NCBI RefSeq assembly: GCF_021300655.1
Contig: NZ_JAJTNB010000003.1
Location: forward strand, 62,001-126,000
Length of the DNA: 64,000 nucleotides
Direction: 5' to 3'
Source of the DNA: Helicobacter kayseriensis
GTDB lineage: Bacteria; Campylobacterota; Campylobacteria; Campylobacterales; Helicobacteraceae
Shown here: one piece after another, positions 34,992 through 43,687 of the stretch
How positions within the stretch are numbered: position 1 is the first letter of the stretch
Layout: the number at the start of each line of letters is the position of its first letter
Made by a program: the position numbers and the translations under genes
The notes under the pieces: model-generated
The model's input: the letters and a program-made list of their open reading frames with translations, nothing else
Told to the model about the DNA's origin: nothing
Database searches by the model: none

Positions 34992-35047
34992 AATCAAAAG
35001 TTTATCGATAAGTAGTGATAAAATAAAAATAAAAAGGTCCAAGATTT

Positions 35048-35395
35048 ATGAATGTGCATCAGCTTCTCAAAGATCATCATATTGGAATCAGTAAGTTGAG
35101 AGTAGAAATATTGCAAACTCTTGCGCGCTCAAAAACTCCTTTGAGCTTTGAATCCTTTTTGCTTGAGGCAAACAAGACGACTTTCTACCGCAATATGGAA
35201 CTTTTTGAGCGAGAGGGGATTGTGGTGCGAACAGAACTCAATAGAAAAGGGTTTTATGAATTGGCCGATCGCGTAGGGGCATATTTTGTTTGCGAGGTTT
35301 GTCATGAATTTCAGAATATGCAAATGCCATCTATCAAAGGAAGAGTGAAGAGCGTATTGGCTAAAGGTGTATGCCAAAAATGCGATGAGGAGTAG
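35048..35395 (+). CDS. Short Fur-family regulator, probably Zur-like
   Basis: A 115-aa member of the Fur superfamily. The winged-helix DNA-binding part is clear (ISKLRVEILQTLARSKTPLSFESF, then NKTTFYRNMELFEREGIV), followed by the structural zinc pairs CEVC and CQKC. The protein stops three residues after the second pair and lacks most of the usual dimerisation and regulatory-metal region; typical Fur or Zur proteins are about 130-150 aa. Its divergent position opposite znuACB, with a palindrome between, points to zinc sensing. AAAAGG sits about ten bases ahead of the ATG. Confidence 0.7.
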   Translation: MNVHQLLKDHHIGISKLRVEILQTLARSKTPLSFESFLLEANKTTFYRNMELFEREGIVVRTELNRKGFYELADRVGAYFVCEVCHEFQNMQMPSIKGRVKSVLAKGVCQKCDEE

Positions 35396-35397
35396 GG

Positions 35398-36468
35398 ATG
35401 AGAATCCTGACAATCATTGGCGCTAGACCCCAATTTATCAAGCATGCGATTTTGCAAAAAAAGCTTGCAGATTATGGAATAGAAGAGATTTTGTTGCATA
35501 CTGGGCAACATTTTGATTTTGCAATGAGTGAGGTTTTTTTTCAGGAATTGGAGATGAGAAAACCTCAAATCCTTCTTGAGATCAAGGAAAGAGAGAGTTT
35601 GTTGCAGTTGGGGTCTATGCTTATCCAAATGCATCAAAGGCTTAAAAGTGAGAATTTTGATTGTGTTGTTGTTTATGGGGATACAACAACGACCCTTGCT
35701 GGAAGTCTTTTTGCCAAAGAAAGGGGTGTGAAGCTTGTGCATATCGAAGCAGGTCTAAGAAGTGGAGATCTTACAATGCCTGAAGAGCGAAATCGAATCA
35801 TGAGCGATCAAATTTCAGATCTTTTGTTTGCACCTACACTGGGGGCGTATGAAAATCTTTTAAGGGAAGATGTCAAAGGAAAAGCGTTCATTAGCGGAGA
35901 TGTGATGCTGGATAGCTTTTTGCACTTTTCATTTAGGGCGCAAAAACCTCAAGGGGTGGAGATCCCTAGAGATTTTATTCTTTGCACGCTTCATCGGCAA
36001 AGCAATGTAGATGATATGGAGAGATTAAGGGTTTTGTTGCAGGGATTGGGCGAAGTGGGGAAGAAGATCCCGATTCTCTTGCCTCTTCATCCGCGTACTC
36101 AAAGAAGACTTAAAGAGTTTTGTATTTCTCTTCCTTCTTCTATTTGTCTTCTTCCTCCTCAAGGGTATTTGCAAACTCTTTGGCTCTTAAAGCATTGTGT
36201 ATATGTTTTTACTGATAGCGGAGGATTGCAAAAAGAGGCATATTTTGCGAAGAAAAAATGTCTTGTTTTGAGAGAAGTGAGCGAGTGGAAGGAGCTTGTA
36301 GAAAGTGGGGCATGTGAATTGTTGGGTCAGAGGACAATAGACCAAGCTTTTGAAGCTTTAGGAGCTTTTGAAGTTCTCCCCAATCTCTATGGAGAAGGCG
36401 ATAGCGTGAGGAAGATTCTAAGGGTTTTGAAAGAGGAATTAGGGGCAGAATGTATTGATATAAAATAA
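35398..36468 (+). CDS. wecB: UDP-N-acetylglucosamine 2-epimerase (non-hydrolysing)
   Basis: The enzyme interconverts UDP-GlcNAc and UDP-ManNAc for surface polysaccharide synthesis. The 356-aa GT-B-fold protein has TIIGARPQFIKHAIL at the N-terminus, then LLHTGQHFDFAMSEVFF, VHIEAGLRSGDLTMPEERNRIMSD (with the catalytic acids) and LLPLHPRTQRR; the C-terminal TDSGGLQKEAYFAKKKCLVLR binds UDP. Start ATG is 3 bases after the regulator's stop. Its end overlaps the convergent MORN-protein gene by 30 bases. Position next to zinc genes looks incidental. Confidence 0.9.
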   Translation: MRILTIIGARPQFIKHAILQKKLADYGIEEILLHTGQHFDFAMSEVFFQELEMRKPQILLEIKERESLLQLGSMLIQMHQRLKSENFDCVVVYGDTTTTLAGSLFAKERGVKLVHIEAGLRSGDLTMPEERNRIMSDQISDLLFAPTLGAYENLLREDVKGKAFISGDVMLDSFLHFSFRAQKPQGVEIPRDFILCTLHRQSNVDDMERLRVLLQGLGEVGKKIPILLPLHPRTQRRLKEFCISLPSSICLLPPQGYLQTLWLLKHCVYVFTDSGGLQKEAYFAKKKCLVLREVSEWKELVESGACELLGQRTIDQAFEALGAFEVLPNLYGEGDSVRKILRVLKEELGAECIDIK

Positions 36469-37137
36469 ATCTTCTGTGAGTTGAGATAGTTGAGAGGCTG
36501 AAAGTTTATGTCGGTTGGAGCATGTTCCACGGATAGCCTGATCATCTTTGAAGGTGATGATTGCCTGAAGTTCTCCTGTTGAATGATAAGTTTTTGTCTC
36601 TCCTTCTCTGACTCCATTTGTGTAGAGAATATGGTATTTGATTTTTCCATTGTCCCAATACCATTTTTCAATTCCATCAATTTTTCCATTTTGGTAGGGG
36701 ATCTCAAGTTCTAGAGTTGCATTTGAGTTATACCATTTTTCTGTTCCTTGTTTTTTGCCTTGATGATAAGGGGTGGTGTATTCAAGTTTTCCATCGCGAT
36801 AATATCCCCGCATTTCCCCTTCTTGTTGATCATTTTTGTAAGAAGCTTCCCACCAAATGACTCCTTGTTCATAATATCCTTTGACTATTCCATTGATTTT
36901 CCCATCTTTGTAGGGAATCTCTCTTAAGACTCCCAAAGTGGGGTCAATCCATTTTTCTATTCCTTGTTTTTTTCCTTGAAGGTAGGGTACTTCTTTCCAT
37001 AGATTTTCATCTTTAAAAAATTCTTTTTCTATACATCCTTTGATTTTGTCTTTTTCACTGTGGCATGCTTGGTTTGCTTGAAGGGTGTGAGATGCTAGGA
37101 TGGTAAAAGCTATAAGAGCAAGAGTATTGTTTTTCAT
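36439..37137 (-). CDS. Secreted MORN-repeat protein
   Basis: A 232-aa exported protein with a signal peptide (residues 1-21, ending LQA). The mature part is almost wholly built of MORN_2-type repeats of about 23-25 residues, each with the pattern IPYKDGKINGIVKGYYEQG: at least six units can be lined up (GKKQGIEKW, GKINGIVKG, QEGEMRGYY, GKKQGTEKW, GKIDGIEKW, GVREGETKT). Such proteins are often annotated as YwqK-like, and the activity is unknown. A C-terminal Cys pair (GTCSNRH and NTFCP) may form a disulfide. AAAGGAAAAAA precedes the ATG. Confidence 0.75.
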   Translation of the reverse strand: MKNNTLALIAFTILASHTLQANQACHSEKDKIKGCIEKEFFKDENLWKEVPYLQGKKQGIEKWIDPTLGVLREIPYKDGKINGIVKGYYEQGVIWWEASYKNDQQEGEMRGYYRDGKLEYTTPYHQGKKQGTEKWYNSNATLELEIPYQNGKIDGIEKWYWDNGKIKYHILYTNGVREGETKTYHSTGELQAIITFKDDQAIRGTCSNRHKLSASQLSQLTEDLFYINTFCP

Positions 37138-37251
37138 TTTTTTCCTTTGGTTGTTTTGATTATTTTAGCGATTTAAAATGAAGCAAATGATGGGTTTATG
37201 AAATTAGAGTTGAAGCAATAGATGATAAATTTTGATTAAAATTACAGGCGA

Positions 37252-37331
37252 ATTTCTAGGGGTGCTCAGAGCTTGAAGCTTTGGGCTGAGATCATACTCT
37301 AAACTTGTGAGGTAATGCTCGCGAAAGGAAA
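37252..37331 (+). promoter_or_regulatory. TPP riboswitch (THI element)
   Basis: The conserved cores of the thiamine-pyrophosphate aptamer appear in order: GGGGTGC at 37259, GGGCTGAGAT near 37283, and TGAGGTAATGCTCGCGAAAGGAAA at 37308-37331. The variable P3-type arm between the first two (CAGAGCTTGAAGCTTTGG) folds on itself. P1 pairs TTTCT at the start with AGGAAA at the end, and that end is also the ribosome-binding site of the gene starting at 37335. Ligand binding should therefore hide the site and stop translation. A TTAAAAT box at 37236-37243 is a plausible -10 element. Confidence 0.9.
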
Positions 37332-37334
37332 GAA

Positions 37335-38018
37335 ATGCTTCAGATTCTAATGCTTCAATTTAAAAATCTTTCGATTTATTTTTATATAACATTGGCTTGC
37401 GTGTGTGGGATTGTAGGGTGGTTGAGCTATATGAGCGGGTCTTATGGTCTTGAGTTATTTGTTGCAATTTTGGGGATTATGTATGCATTTTTTGCAGGAG
37501 AGGGGAAGCTTGTATGTTTTGTATTTGGTTTGATATATTCGGCTATGTATGCCTATATCGCTTTTGAAGCAAGGCTTTATGGGGATGTGATGCTCAATCT
37601 TTTTTATCTGCCCATCAATATTTTAGGACTTTGGCTGTGGAATCAAAATCAAAAAGAAGAGAGAGTGACGGTCAGATTTCTTGGGCTTAGAGAGATTGTT
37701 TTGAGCTTATGCGTGGTTGTGGTGTTGGGTGTAGGATATGGCGAGATTTTGAAATCTGCAAATTCTGCCTTTGCTTATCTCAATGCTTTTAGTGTCGTGC
37801 TACAAATCTTGGCATTTTATCTTCAGGCGAAGCGATATGTGGAAAATTATCTCTTTGTGAGTATTGCCAATGTGCTTTCTGTTTTGATGTGGGGGTTTTT
37901 TTATTATAAAGATTCGACGGCATTGCCCCAATTATTGAATATGTGCGTATTTTTGGGAATCGGGCTATGGTATTGGAGGATTTGGATCAGTCAAGCAAGG
38001 GGTGGTTTAGTGCGATGA
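37335..38018 (+). CDS. pnuT: PnuC-family transporter, probably thiamine uptake (PnuT)
   Basis: A 227-aa inner-membrane protein with about seven hydrophobic helices of the PnuC family. The segment YAFFAGEGKLVCFVFGLIYSAMYAY and the WLWNQNQ stretch match the family's substrate-binding helices. PnuC itself carries nicotinamide riboside, but the TPP riboswitch directly upstream and the thiamine kinase gene overlapping its end identify this copy as the thiamine type. Transport is facilitated diffusion, with trapping by phosphorylation. GGAAAG lies 4 bases before the ATG, inside the riboswitch P1 stem. Confidence 0.87.
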   Translation: MLQILMLQFKNLSIYFYITLACVCGIVGWLSYMSGSYGLELFVAILGIMYAFFAGEGKLVCFVFGLIYSAMYAYIAFEARLYGDVMLNLFYLPINILGLWLWNQNQKEERVTVRFLGLREIVLSLCVVVVLGVGYGEILKSANSAFAYLNAFSVVLQILAFYLQAKRYVENYLFVSIANVLSVLMWGFFYYKDSTALPQLLNMCVFLGIGLWYWRIWISQARGGLVR

Positions 38019-38641
38019 GAGCTGTGATTTTGGCCAATGGAGAATTTCCCAAGAAGAGTCAATTGGTAGAAGAGTTGAGGAGTGCTGAGTTTTTGATTGT
38101 GTGTGATGGTGCGATTGTGCATCTTGAGAGTTTGGGAATCCTTCCAGATGTCATTATTGGGGATCTAGATAGTATTCCTTTGGAGCTTCAGAAAAAATAT
38201 GCAAGTCAAGTTGTAAGAATCTCAGAGCAAATGAGCAATGACCTTTCCAAGGCTTTTTATTTTTGTCTTCATAAAGGTTTTGATGAATTTTTGATTTTAG
38301 GTGCTACGGGCAAGAGAGAAGATCATGCTTTGGGGAATATTTCTTTGCTCTATGAATATGCACAGCAATGTAAGAGCATTGTGATGAAGAGCGATTATGG
38401 GGAATTTGAAGCGTTGCGTCTTCCTTGCAAGGTCAGCTCTCAAAAGGGAATGCAGATCTCGCTTTTTTGTTTTGACACTCAAGTAAGGATTACTTCTACA
38501 AATCTTAAATATCCGCTCAATCAACTATCCCTTCATCTTTTGGCTAATGGCACCCTTAATGAGGCGATGGGAGAAGAGTTTGAGCTCCAATCAGATCGAG
38601 AAGCGTGGATGATTGTTTATAAGGCTTTGCTTGAGGGTTGA
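38015..38641 (+). CDS. thiN: Thiamine pyrophosphokinase
   Basis: The enzyme converts thiamine and ATP to thiamine pyrophosphate and so traps imported thiamine. The 208-aa protein has AVILANGEFPKKSQLVEEL, CDGAIVHLESLGILPDVIIGDLDSI (the metal- and ATP-binding D-G and GDxDS motifs) and QMSNDLSKAFYFC, then GATGKREDHALGNISLL, all diagnostic. The ATG at 38015 overlaps the transporter's stop (ATGA); a longer frame to 37943 is inside the transporter. Both genes are under the riboswitch. Confidence 0.93.
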   Translation: MRAVILANGEFPKKSQLVEELRSAEFLIVCDGAIVHLESLGILPDVIIGDLDSIPLELQKKYASQVVRISEQMSNDLSKAFYFCLHKGFDEFLILGATGKREDHALGNISLLYEYAQQCKSIVMKSDYGEFEALRLPCKVSSQKGMQISLFCFDTQVRITSTNLKYPLNQLSLHLLANGTLNEAMGEEFELQSDREAWMIVYKALLEG

Positions 38642-38699
38642 TTAGGAATGGTTTGGATTTGTCGGATATTCTTGTGAAATCTAGACAAAAGGAAATCCA

Positions 38700-39605
38700 A
38701 TGATTACACCTCAGGAACTTTTTTTAAAACGTAGAAAATTTATGAAGTTAGGAGTTGGTGCTAGTGTCGCTCCTTTTTTGATTGATTCTTTGATGGCTCA
38801 GACTTCTTTTGGCGCTCCTTTGGACTATGTGGCTCAAAACTCTCCGCTCAATCCCACTCAAGAGGAACTCGCAACAAGTTATAACAATTTTTATGAGTTT
38901 GGGTTTGGGAAGGATGATCCTAAACGAAATTCTAAAGCTTTTGCTCCCAAATCTTGGAAACTCAGCATCACTGGAGAAGTGAAAAAGCCTTTGCAAATAG
39001 AGCTTCAAGATCTTCTTCGGAGGGTCAAATTGCAAGAGAGGGTTTATCGTTTAAGATGTGTTGAGGCTTGGAGTATGGTGATCCCTTGGATTGGGTTTGA
39101 GTTGCGTGAGCTTTTGGCAATGGTTGAGCCAACTCCAAAAGCTAAATATGTCAAATTTACAACCTTATTTGATCCCTCAATGTTTCCTGCTCAAAAGTCA
39201 CTCTTTCCTTCTATTGATTTTCCTTATGTGGAGGGGTTAAGACTTGATGAGGCTTATCATCCTCTAAGTATTCTGGCTGTGGGAATGTATGGCAAAAGCC
39301 TTTTGCCCCAAAATGGTGCCCCTATTCGTCTTGTTGTGCCTTGGAAATATGGTTTTAAATACATTAAATCAATCGCAACAATTGAGCTAGTAAGTGAGCG
39401 TCCCATTTCAACTTGGGAGAAGCAGAATCCTAGAGAATATGGCTTTTATGCCAATGTCAATCCAGATGTTCCTCATCCTCGTTGGTCGCAAGCAAGTGAG
39501 CGAGTGATAGGAGAAAGGGGACGACAAAGAACGCTCTATCTCAATGGTTATGACAAAGAGGTGGGGTATTTGTATGAGGGAATGAATCCAAAAGAGCTTT
39601 ATTGA
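38700..39605 (+). CDS. msrP: Periplasmic methionine sulfoxide reductase MsrP (YedY-type molybdoprotein)
   Basis: MsrP repairs oxidised methionines in periplasmic proteins using a molybdenum cofactor. A Tat signal is present (KRRKFMKLGVGASVAPFLI). The cofactor cysteine is in RLRCVEAWSMVIPWIGFEL, with the family segments FTTLFDPSMFP, DEAYHPLSILAVGMYG and GAPIRLVVPWKYGFKYIKSI. The twin Arg is preceded by a Lys. The 301-aa length is normal. AAAGGA sits 6 bases ahead of the ATG, and the stop overlaps the msrQ start by one base. Confidence 0.95.
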   Translation: MITPQELFLKRRKFMKLGVGASVAPFLIDSLMAQTSFGAPLDYVAQNSPLNPTQEELATSYNNFYEFGFGKDDPKRNSKAFAPKSWKLSITGEVKKPLQIELQDLLRRVKLQERVYRLRCVEAWSMVIPWIGFELRELLAMVEPTPKAKYVKFTTLFDPSMFPAQKSLFPSIDFPYVEGLRLDEAYHPLSILAVGMYGKSLLPQNGAPIRLVVPWKYGFKYIKSIATIELVSERPISTWEKQNPREYGFYANVNPDVPHPRWSQASERVIGERGRQRTLYLNGYDKEVGYLYEGMNPKELY

Positions 39606-40126
39606 TGAAGGTTTTTAGGGAGCTTGCTGTTTTTGGGGTGGCATTGATTGCTATTTTTGCAGGAAGCTATGCCATTGAGCAATATTCTAGTTTGAGCGAT
39701 CCAATCAAAGTTTTGTATTTTTGGAGTGGGTGGCTAAGCTTTGGGAGTTTGGTGCTTGGACTGATTGCGGGGCGTTGGGGAAGAGCTTTGGGGCATTGTG
39801 CTTTGGTCTTTGCGATTTTGCATCTAGGAATCTTTGTATATTTTGATTTTGCTTTTGCTTGGGATTTGATGGTGATTGAGATTTTTCAGAAGAAATATAT
39901 TTTTTGGGGATTGCTAAGCTTTGTTGGAATGCTTATCTTGGGGTATTTTTCTTTTGGTGGGAGGTTTTATCGCATTTTATTTTGGCTTGTGCTGATTTGC
40001 ATAGGAAGTGCTTTGTTGCATATTGTGCAGATTCAAAAAGTCTTGAGCTGGGAGTATTGGGCTGTGATTTTGGCGTGTTTTGCAATCATCGCTTTTAAAT
40101 TAAAAAAGCGAGCATTTGGACATTAG
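39605..40126 (+). CDS. msrQ: Haem-binding membrane partner MsrQ
   Basis: MsrQ is the membrane b-type cytochrome that feeds electrons to MsrP from the respiratory chain. The 173-aa protein has about five or six hydrophobic helices; GHCALVFAILHLGIFVYFDF carries two histidines spaced for haem, and a further His is in the ALLHIVQIQK helix. It is a little shorter than E. coli MsrQ (about 210 aa). The ATG at 39605 shares its A with the msrP stop codon; a TTG three bases earlier is less likely. It converges with ogt. Confidence 0.82.
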   Translation: MKVFRELAVFGVALIAIFAGSYAIEQYSSLSDPIKVLYFWSGWLSFGSLVLGLIAGRWGRALGHCALVFAILHLGIFVYFDFAFAWDLMVIEIFQKKYIFWGLLSFVGMLILGYFSFGGRFYRILFWLVLICIGSALLHIVQIQKVLSWEYWAVILACFAIIAFKLKKRAFGH

Positions 40127-40599
40127 GAGAAAATAGCACCTTCTAGAGTGAGTAGCTTCTTTTTGCGTTCATTCCCCCAAAGATATTGTCCTAGATCCCC
40201 GCTAGAGAGAATGATTCTGTGGCAAGAGATCAGTAGAAGAATAGGATTTTTTGAAAGGACACTGCCTAGAGCTCTGTAAGATTTGGGATGTCCTATATGT
40301 GAAGCAAGCTCTTTGTAGCTCAAAGTTTGTCCATAGGGAATCTCTTGGAGTGCGCTTAAAATTTTTTCTCCAAAAGAAGAGCTTGTGATCTTTAAGGGAA
40401 GGTTGAAAGTTTGGAGTTTTTTTGAAAAATAAGCATCTAGTTGGTTTTGTGTTTCAGCCAAAAGAGGGTGCGAAGAGTTTATGTAGAGAGAATTTGGCAC
40501 AAGGTGGGGGGAGGGATGAAGAAGTGAAATGCAGTTGTTTTCAATGAGACAAAATAATTTTCCTAAAGGAGTATTTAAGGTGCCAAGATGATGTTCCAT
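40123..40599 (-). CDS. ogt: Methylated-DNA--protein-cysteine methyltransferase
   Basis: The protein removes alkyl groups from O6 of guanine by suicide transfer to its own cysteine. The 158-aa sequence has ILSALQEIPYGQTLSYKELASHIGHPKSYRALGSVLSKNPILLLISCHRII. The active-site motif normally reads PCHR; here it is SCHR, with the alkyl-accepting Cys, His and Arg kept but the Pro changed to Ser. The arginine finger (YRALG) is intact. The ATG at 40599 has AAAGGAAAAG upstream. It is convergent with msrQ and divergent from ileS. Confidence 0.88.
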   Translation of the reverse strand: MEHHLGTLNTPLGKLFCLIENNCISLLHPSPHLVPNSLYINSSHPLLAETQNQLDAYFSKKLQTFNLPLKITSSSFGEKILSALQEIPYGQTLSYKELASHIGHPKSYRALGSVLSKNPILLLISCHRIILSSGDLGQYLWGNERKKKLLTLEGAIFS

Positions 40600-40667
40600 A
40601 CCTTTTCCTTTGGCAAAGTTTGAGTAAAATTCTACTTTATTATTTGCTCTAAAACAGAGGAGTTGAT

Positions 40668-43430
40668 ATGGATTATAAGGATACAATGAGGCTTCCCCAA
40701 ACCGATTTTCCTATGCGAGGAAATCTTTGCGAGAATGAGCCTAAAGTTTATCAAGCGTGGAAGAGTCAAGCCTTTCAGACAATGAGAGAAAAGCGTCTTG
40801 AGGCAAAGAATCAGGGCAAAAAATTTACACTTCATGATGGCCCGCCATATGCCAATGGTCATATCCATACTGGGCATGCGGTTAATAAAATTCTTAAAGA
40901 TATTATTGTTAAATTTGCGTATTTTCAAGGCAAATATCCCTACTATACGCCTGGGTGGGATTGTCATGGACTTCCTATCGAGCAACAAGTAGAAAAAAAG
41001 ATTGGCAAGGCAAAAAAAGACATTCTTCCCAAAGAAAAAATTAGAGAGCTTTGTCGCGATTGGGCAAAAGAATTTATCCAAATCCAAAGTGATGAATTTC
41101 AATCGCTTGGGGTTTTGGGAGATTTTGAGAATCCTTACAGAACGCTTGATTTTGAGTTTGAAGCAGATATTTATCAGGCATTGTGTGAGATTGCCAAAAA
41201 TGGGCTTTTGGCACAGCGTTATAAGCCTATTTATTGGAGCTGGGCTGCAGAGAGTGCATTGGCTGAAGCGGAAGTGGAGTATGAAGAAAAAGAAAGCGAT
41301 TCTGTTTTTGTTGCTTTCCCTTTGATGCAAGAGAGTCTTGAGACTTTGGGGATTGATCATGGGGCTTTGGTGATCTGGACGACAACTCCTTGGACATTGC
41401 CTGCCAATGTGGCAATCGCGCTTAAGCCCAATGAAGTTTATGTTATGACGCAAAAAGGCCATATCGTAGCAAAAGAGCTTTTAGAATCTTTGAGACAAAA
41501 AGGAGTGATCGCTCAAGATGATGAGGTGATTGGACAATGGGATTCGGACAAGCTTGAACGCTTAAAAGCACGCAATCCTCTTAATGGAAGGGAAAGTTTG
41601 ATCATTTTGGGAGAGCATGTTAGCACCACAGATGGAACAGGGTGTGTGCATACAGCCACTGGGCATGGTGAGGATGATTATTATGTGGGATTAAAATATG
41701 ATCTACCTACGCTTGTGCCTGTAGATGAAAAAGGGCGATATAACGATCTGATTTTGTCTCTCAAGCTTTTGCCAAGCGAATTCTTGGGACAAAATATTTT
41801 TGAAGCTCAAGATAAAGTCATCAAGCTCTTGGGTAGTGCGCTTTTGAAGCACGCAAAGATCAGACATTCCTATCCTCACTGTTGGAGAACGCATCAGCCT
41901 GTTATTTTTAGGGCGACAACTCAATGGTTTATTTTGATGGATAAGCCTTATTGTGAGGGAAAAACCTTGCGTGAAGTTGCCCTGCAGGAGATTGAAAAAG
42001 TCAAGTTTTATCCAGAAAGTGGCAAGAATCGCTTAAAAACTATGATTGAAAATCGTCCAGATTGGTGTATCTCAAGACAAAGAGATTGGGGTGTGCCTAT
42101 TGCATTTTTTGTTGATAAAAAAACTCAAGAGGTGATTTTAGATGAGGAGGTTTTGAGACATCTTCAAGAGATTTTTAAAAGCGAGGGATGTGATGTGTGG
42201 TGGAGCAAAGAGATTGTTGATTTGCTTCCACCATCTTGGAAGTCGCGTGCAGAAGATCTAGAAAAGAATCAAGATATTTTAGATGTATGGTTTGATAGTG
42301 GAAGCACTTGGAAGGCTGTTTTGCAAAGCGTGCGTTATGATGCAGGAGAGTATCCAGCAGATTTGTATCTTGAGGGGAGTGATCAACATCGTGGGTGGTT
42401 CCAAAGCTCACTTTTAGTCTCTTGTGCAATTCATGCCAAAGCTCCTTTTAAGCGAGTTTTGACGCATGGGTTTTGCGTAGATGAAAAAGGTGAAAAGATG
42501 AGCAAAAGCAAGGGCAATGTGATTGCTCCAGAGCAAGTGCTTCAAGAAATGGGTGGGGAGATTTTAAGGCTTTGGGTGGCAAGCAGTGATTATCAAAATG
42601 ATTTAAAGATTTCAAAAGATATTTTGAAGCAAGTCAGCGAGGTTTATCGCAAGATCCGCAATACGATCAGATTCCTTTTGGCCAACACAAACGAGTGCAA
42701 GACTCTTGTAGATTCTTGTGATTGGAGTGAGATTGATTTGTGGATTTATCATCTTGGAATGAAAGTCTTTGATGAAGTGCAAGAAAATTTTGCTGAGTTT
42801 GAGTTTGTGAAAGGGTTGGCACTTTTGCAAAACTTTATTGTCAATGAGTTGAGCGGAATCTATCTTGAGCTTTGCAAGGATATCTTGTATTGTGAAAGTG
42901 ATAAGAGCAAGAAGCGTCAGGCAAGTATGAGCGTGATGGCAATTTTGGCTAGAGAGATGCTTTTTGCAGTTGCTCCAATTTTGACTTACACTGTCAATGA
43001 AGCTTTGAGCTATGCAAGTGAAGCGGTGAGGGATGGAGGAAAGATTCAAAATGTCTTTGATTTGACGCGGAGTGAGGTAAAGGTCGCTCAAACTCCTCAA
43101 GTTGATTTTTCAGAACTCAAAGAAATCAAGGATGCTTTTGAGGGCGTCTTGGATGTTTTGAAAAAAGAAGGGAAAATCAAAAGTTCTCTTGAAGTGGAGA
43201 TTGCAACTGAGTATGCATTTGAACAACTTGCAGAATGGTTGATTGTCTCTTGTGTTGGCAAGGAATGCTATGGCGAAAAAGTAGGAGAATTTGAGGTGTC
43301 TGGCAAGAAATTCTTGGTTTATCGATCGGCTCAATGCAAATGTCCAAGGTGCTGGAGATATCTAACAAAGCAAGAGGGGGAATTATGCCTCAGATGTCAA
43401 GAGGTGCTTGAAGAAAGGCATAAGATTTAA
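40668..43430 (+). CDS. ileS: Isoleucyl-tRNA synthetase
   Basis: IleS charges tRNA-Ile. Class I motifs are seen: HTGH at residues 67-70 (the HIGH element) and KMSKS at 610-614. The editing domain includes TTPWTLPANVAIAL and DGTGCVHTATGHGEDDYYVGL. The C-terminal zinc motif CKCPRCWRY and CLRCQ is complete, marking the bacterial type. The 920-aa length is normal. GAGG lies ahead of the ATG. The gene stands alone, with a hairpin 18 bases beyond its stop. Confidence 0.97.
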   Translation: MDYKDTMRLPQTDFPMRGNLCENEPKVYQAWKSQAFQTMREKRLEAKNQGKKFTLHDGPPYANGHIHTGHAVNKILKDIIVKFAYFQGKYPYYTPGWDCHGLPIEQQVEKKIGKAKKDILPKEKIRELCRDWAKEFIQIQSDEFQSLGVLGDFENPYRTLDFEFEADIYQALCEIAKNGLLAQRYKPIYWSWAAESALAEAEVEYEEKESDSVFVAFPLMQESLETLGIDHGALVIWTTTPWTLPANVAIALKPNEVYVMTQKGHIVAKELLESLRQKGVIAQDDEVIGQWDSDKLERLKARNPLNGRESLIILGEHVSTTDGTGCVHTATGHGEDDYYVGLKYDLPTLVPVDEKGRYNDLILSLKLLPSEFLGQNIFEAQDKVIKLLGSALLKHAKIRHSYPHCWRTHQPVIFRATTQWFILMDKPYCEGKTLREVALQEIEKVKFYPESGKNRLKTMIENRPDWCISRQRDWGVPIAFFVDKKTQEVILDEEVLRHLQEIFKSEGCDVWWSKEIVDLLPPSWKSRAEDLEKNQDILDVWFDSGSTWKAVLQSVRYDAGEYPADLYLEGSDQHRGWFQSSLLVSCAIHAKAPFKRVLTHGFCVDEKGEKMSKSKGNVIAPEQVLQEMGGEILRLWVASSDYQNDLKISKDILKQVSEVYRKIRNTIRFLLANTNECKTLVDSCDWSEIDLWIYHLGMKVFDEVQENFAEFEFVKGLALLQNFIVNELSGIYLELCKDILYCESDKSKKRQASMSVMAILAREMLFAVAPILTYTVNEALSYASEAVRDGGKIQNVFDLTRSEVKVAQTPQVDFSELKEIKDAFEGVLDVLKKEGKIKSSLEVEIATEYAFEQLAEWLIVSCVGKECYGEKVGEFEVSGKKFLVYRSAQCKCPRCWRYLTKQEGELCLRCQEVLEERHKI

Positions 43431-43447
43431 TAGATTTATGATATTGC

Positions 43448-43479
43448 TTTTCCCTAAGTCATGCTTTGCTTAGGGAAAA
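43448..43479. terminator. Stem-loop after ileS
   Basis: TTTTCCCTAAG (43448-43458) pairs exactly with CTTAGGGAAAA (43469-43479) around a 10-base loop, shortly after the ileS stop. The stem ends are A/T pairs and no T-run of six or more follows, so it may act as a weak terminator or 3' stabiliser. Confidence 0.55.
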
Positions 43480-43520
43480 TACTGGATCTCAAGGTCTTAA
43501 AAAAGAGGGGGAGTTAATAA

Positions 43521-43656
43521 GATTTTCCTAAAACAAGATTTGATAGAGGGCGATTCCTCAATAATTGGCCGAATTGGTTGTTTGATAAATATCTTGTCAA
43601 TTATGAGGCTGAAGATAGAGAAAGTTAGACGGGTGATGGAAAAACGGCTCAAGTAA
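43521..43656 (+). pseudogene. Possible gene remnant between ileS and ruvX
   Basis: After two stops in a row (TAATAA at 43515) a frame opens without a start codon and reads protein-like for 35 codons, with RFLNNWPNWLFDKYLVNY followed by EAEDRE, ending at TAG 43626. A one-base shift at the AAAG run continues it as KVRRVMEKRLK to TAA at 43654. The mix of Trp, Tyr and charged residues is unlike random AT-rich sequence. I do not recognise the family; a decayed 3' end of a longer gene is the best guess. Confidence 0.25.
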
Positions 43657-43687
43657 AGAGGGGCCGTATATAAAAAGCAAATAATGA

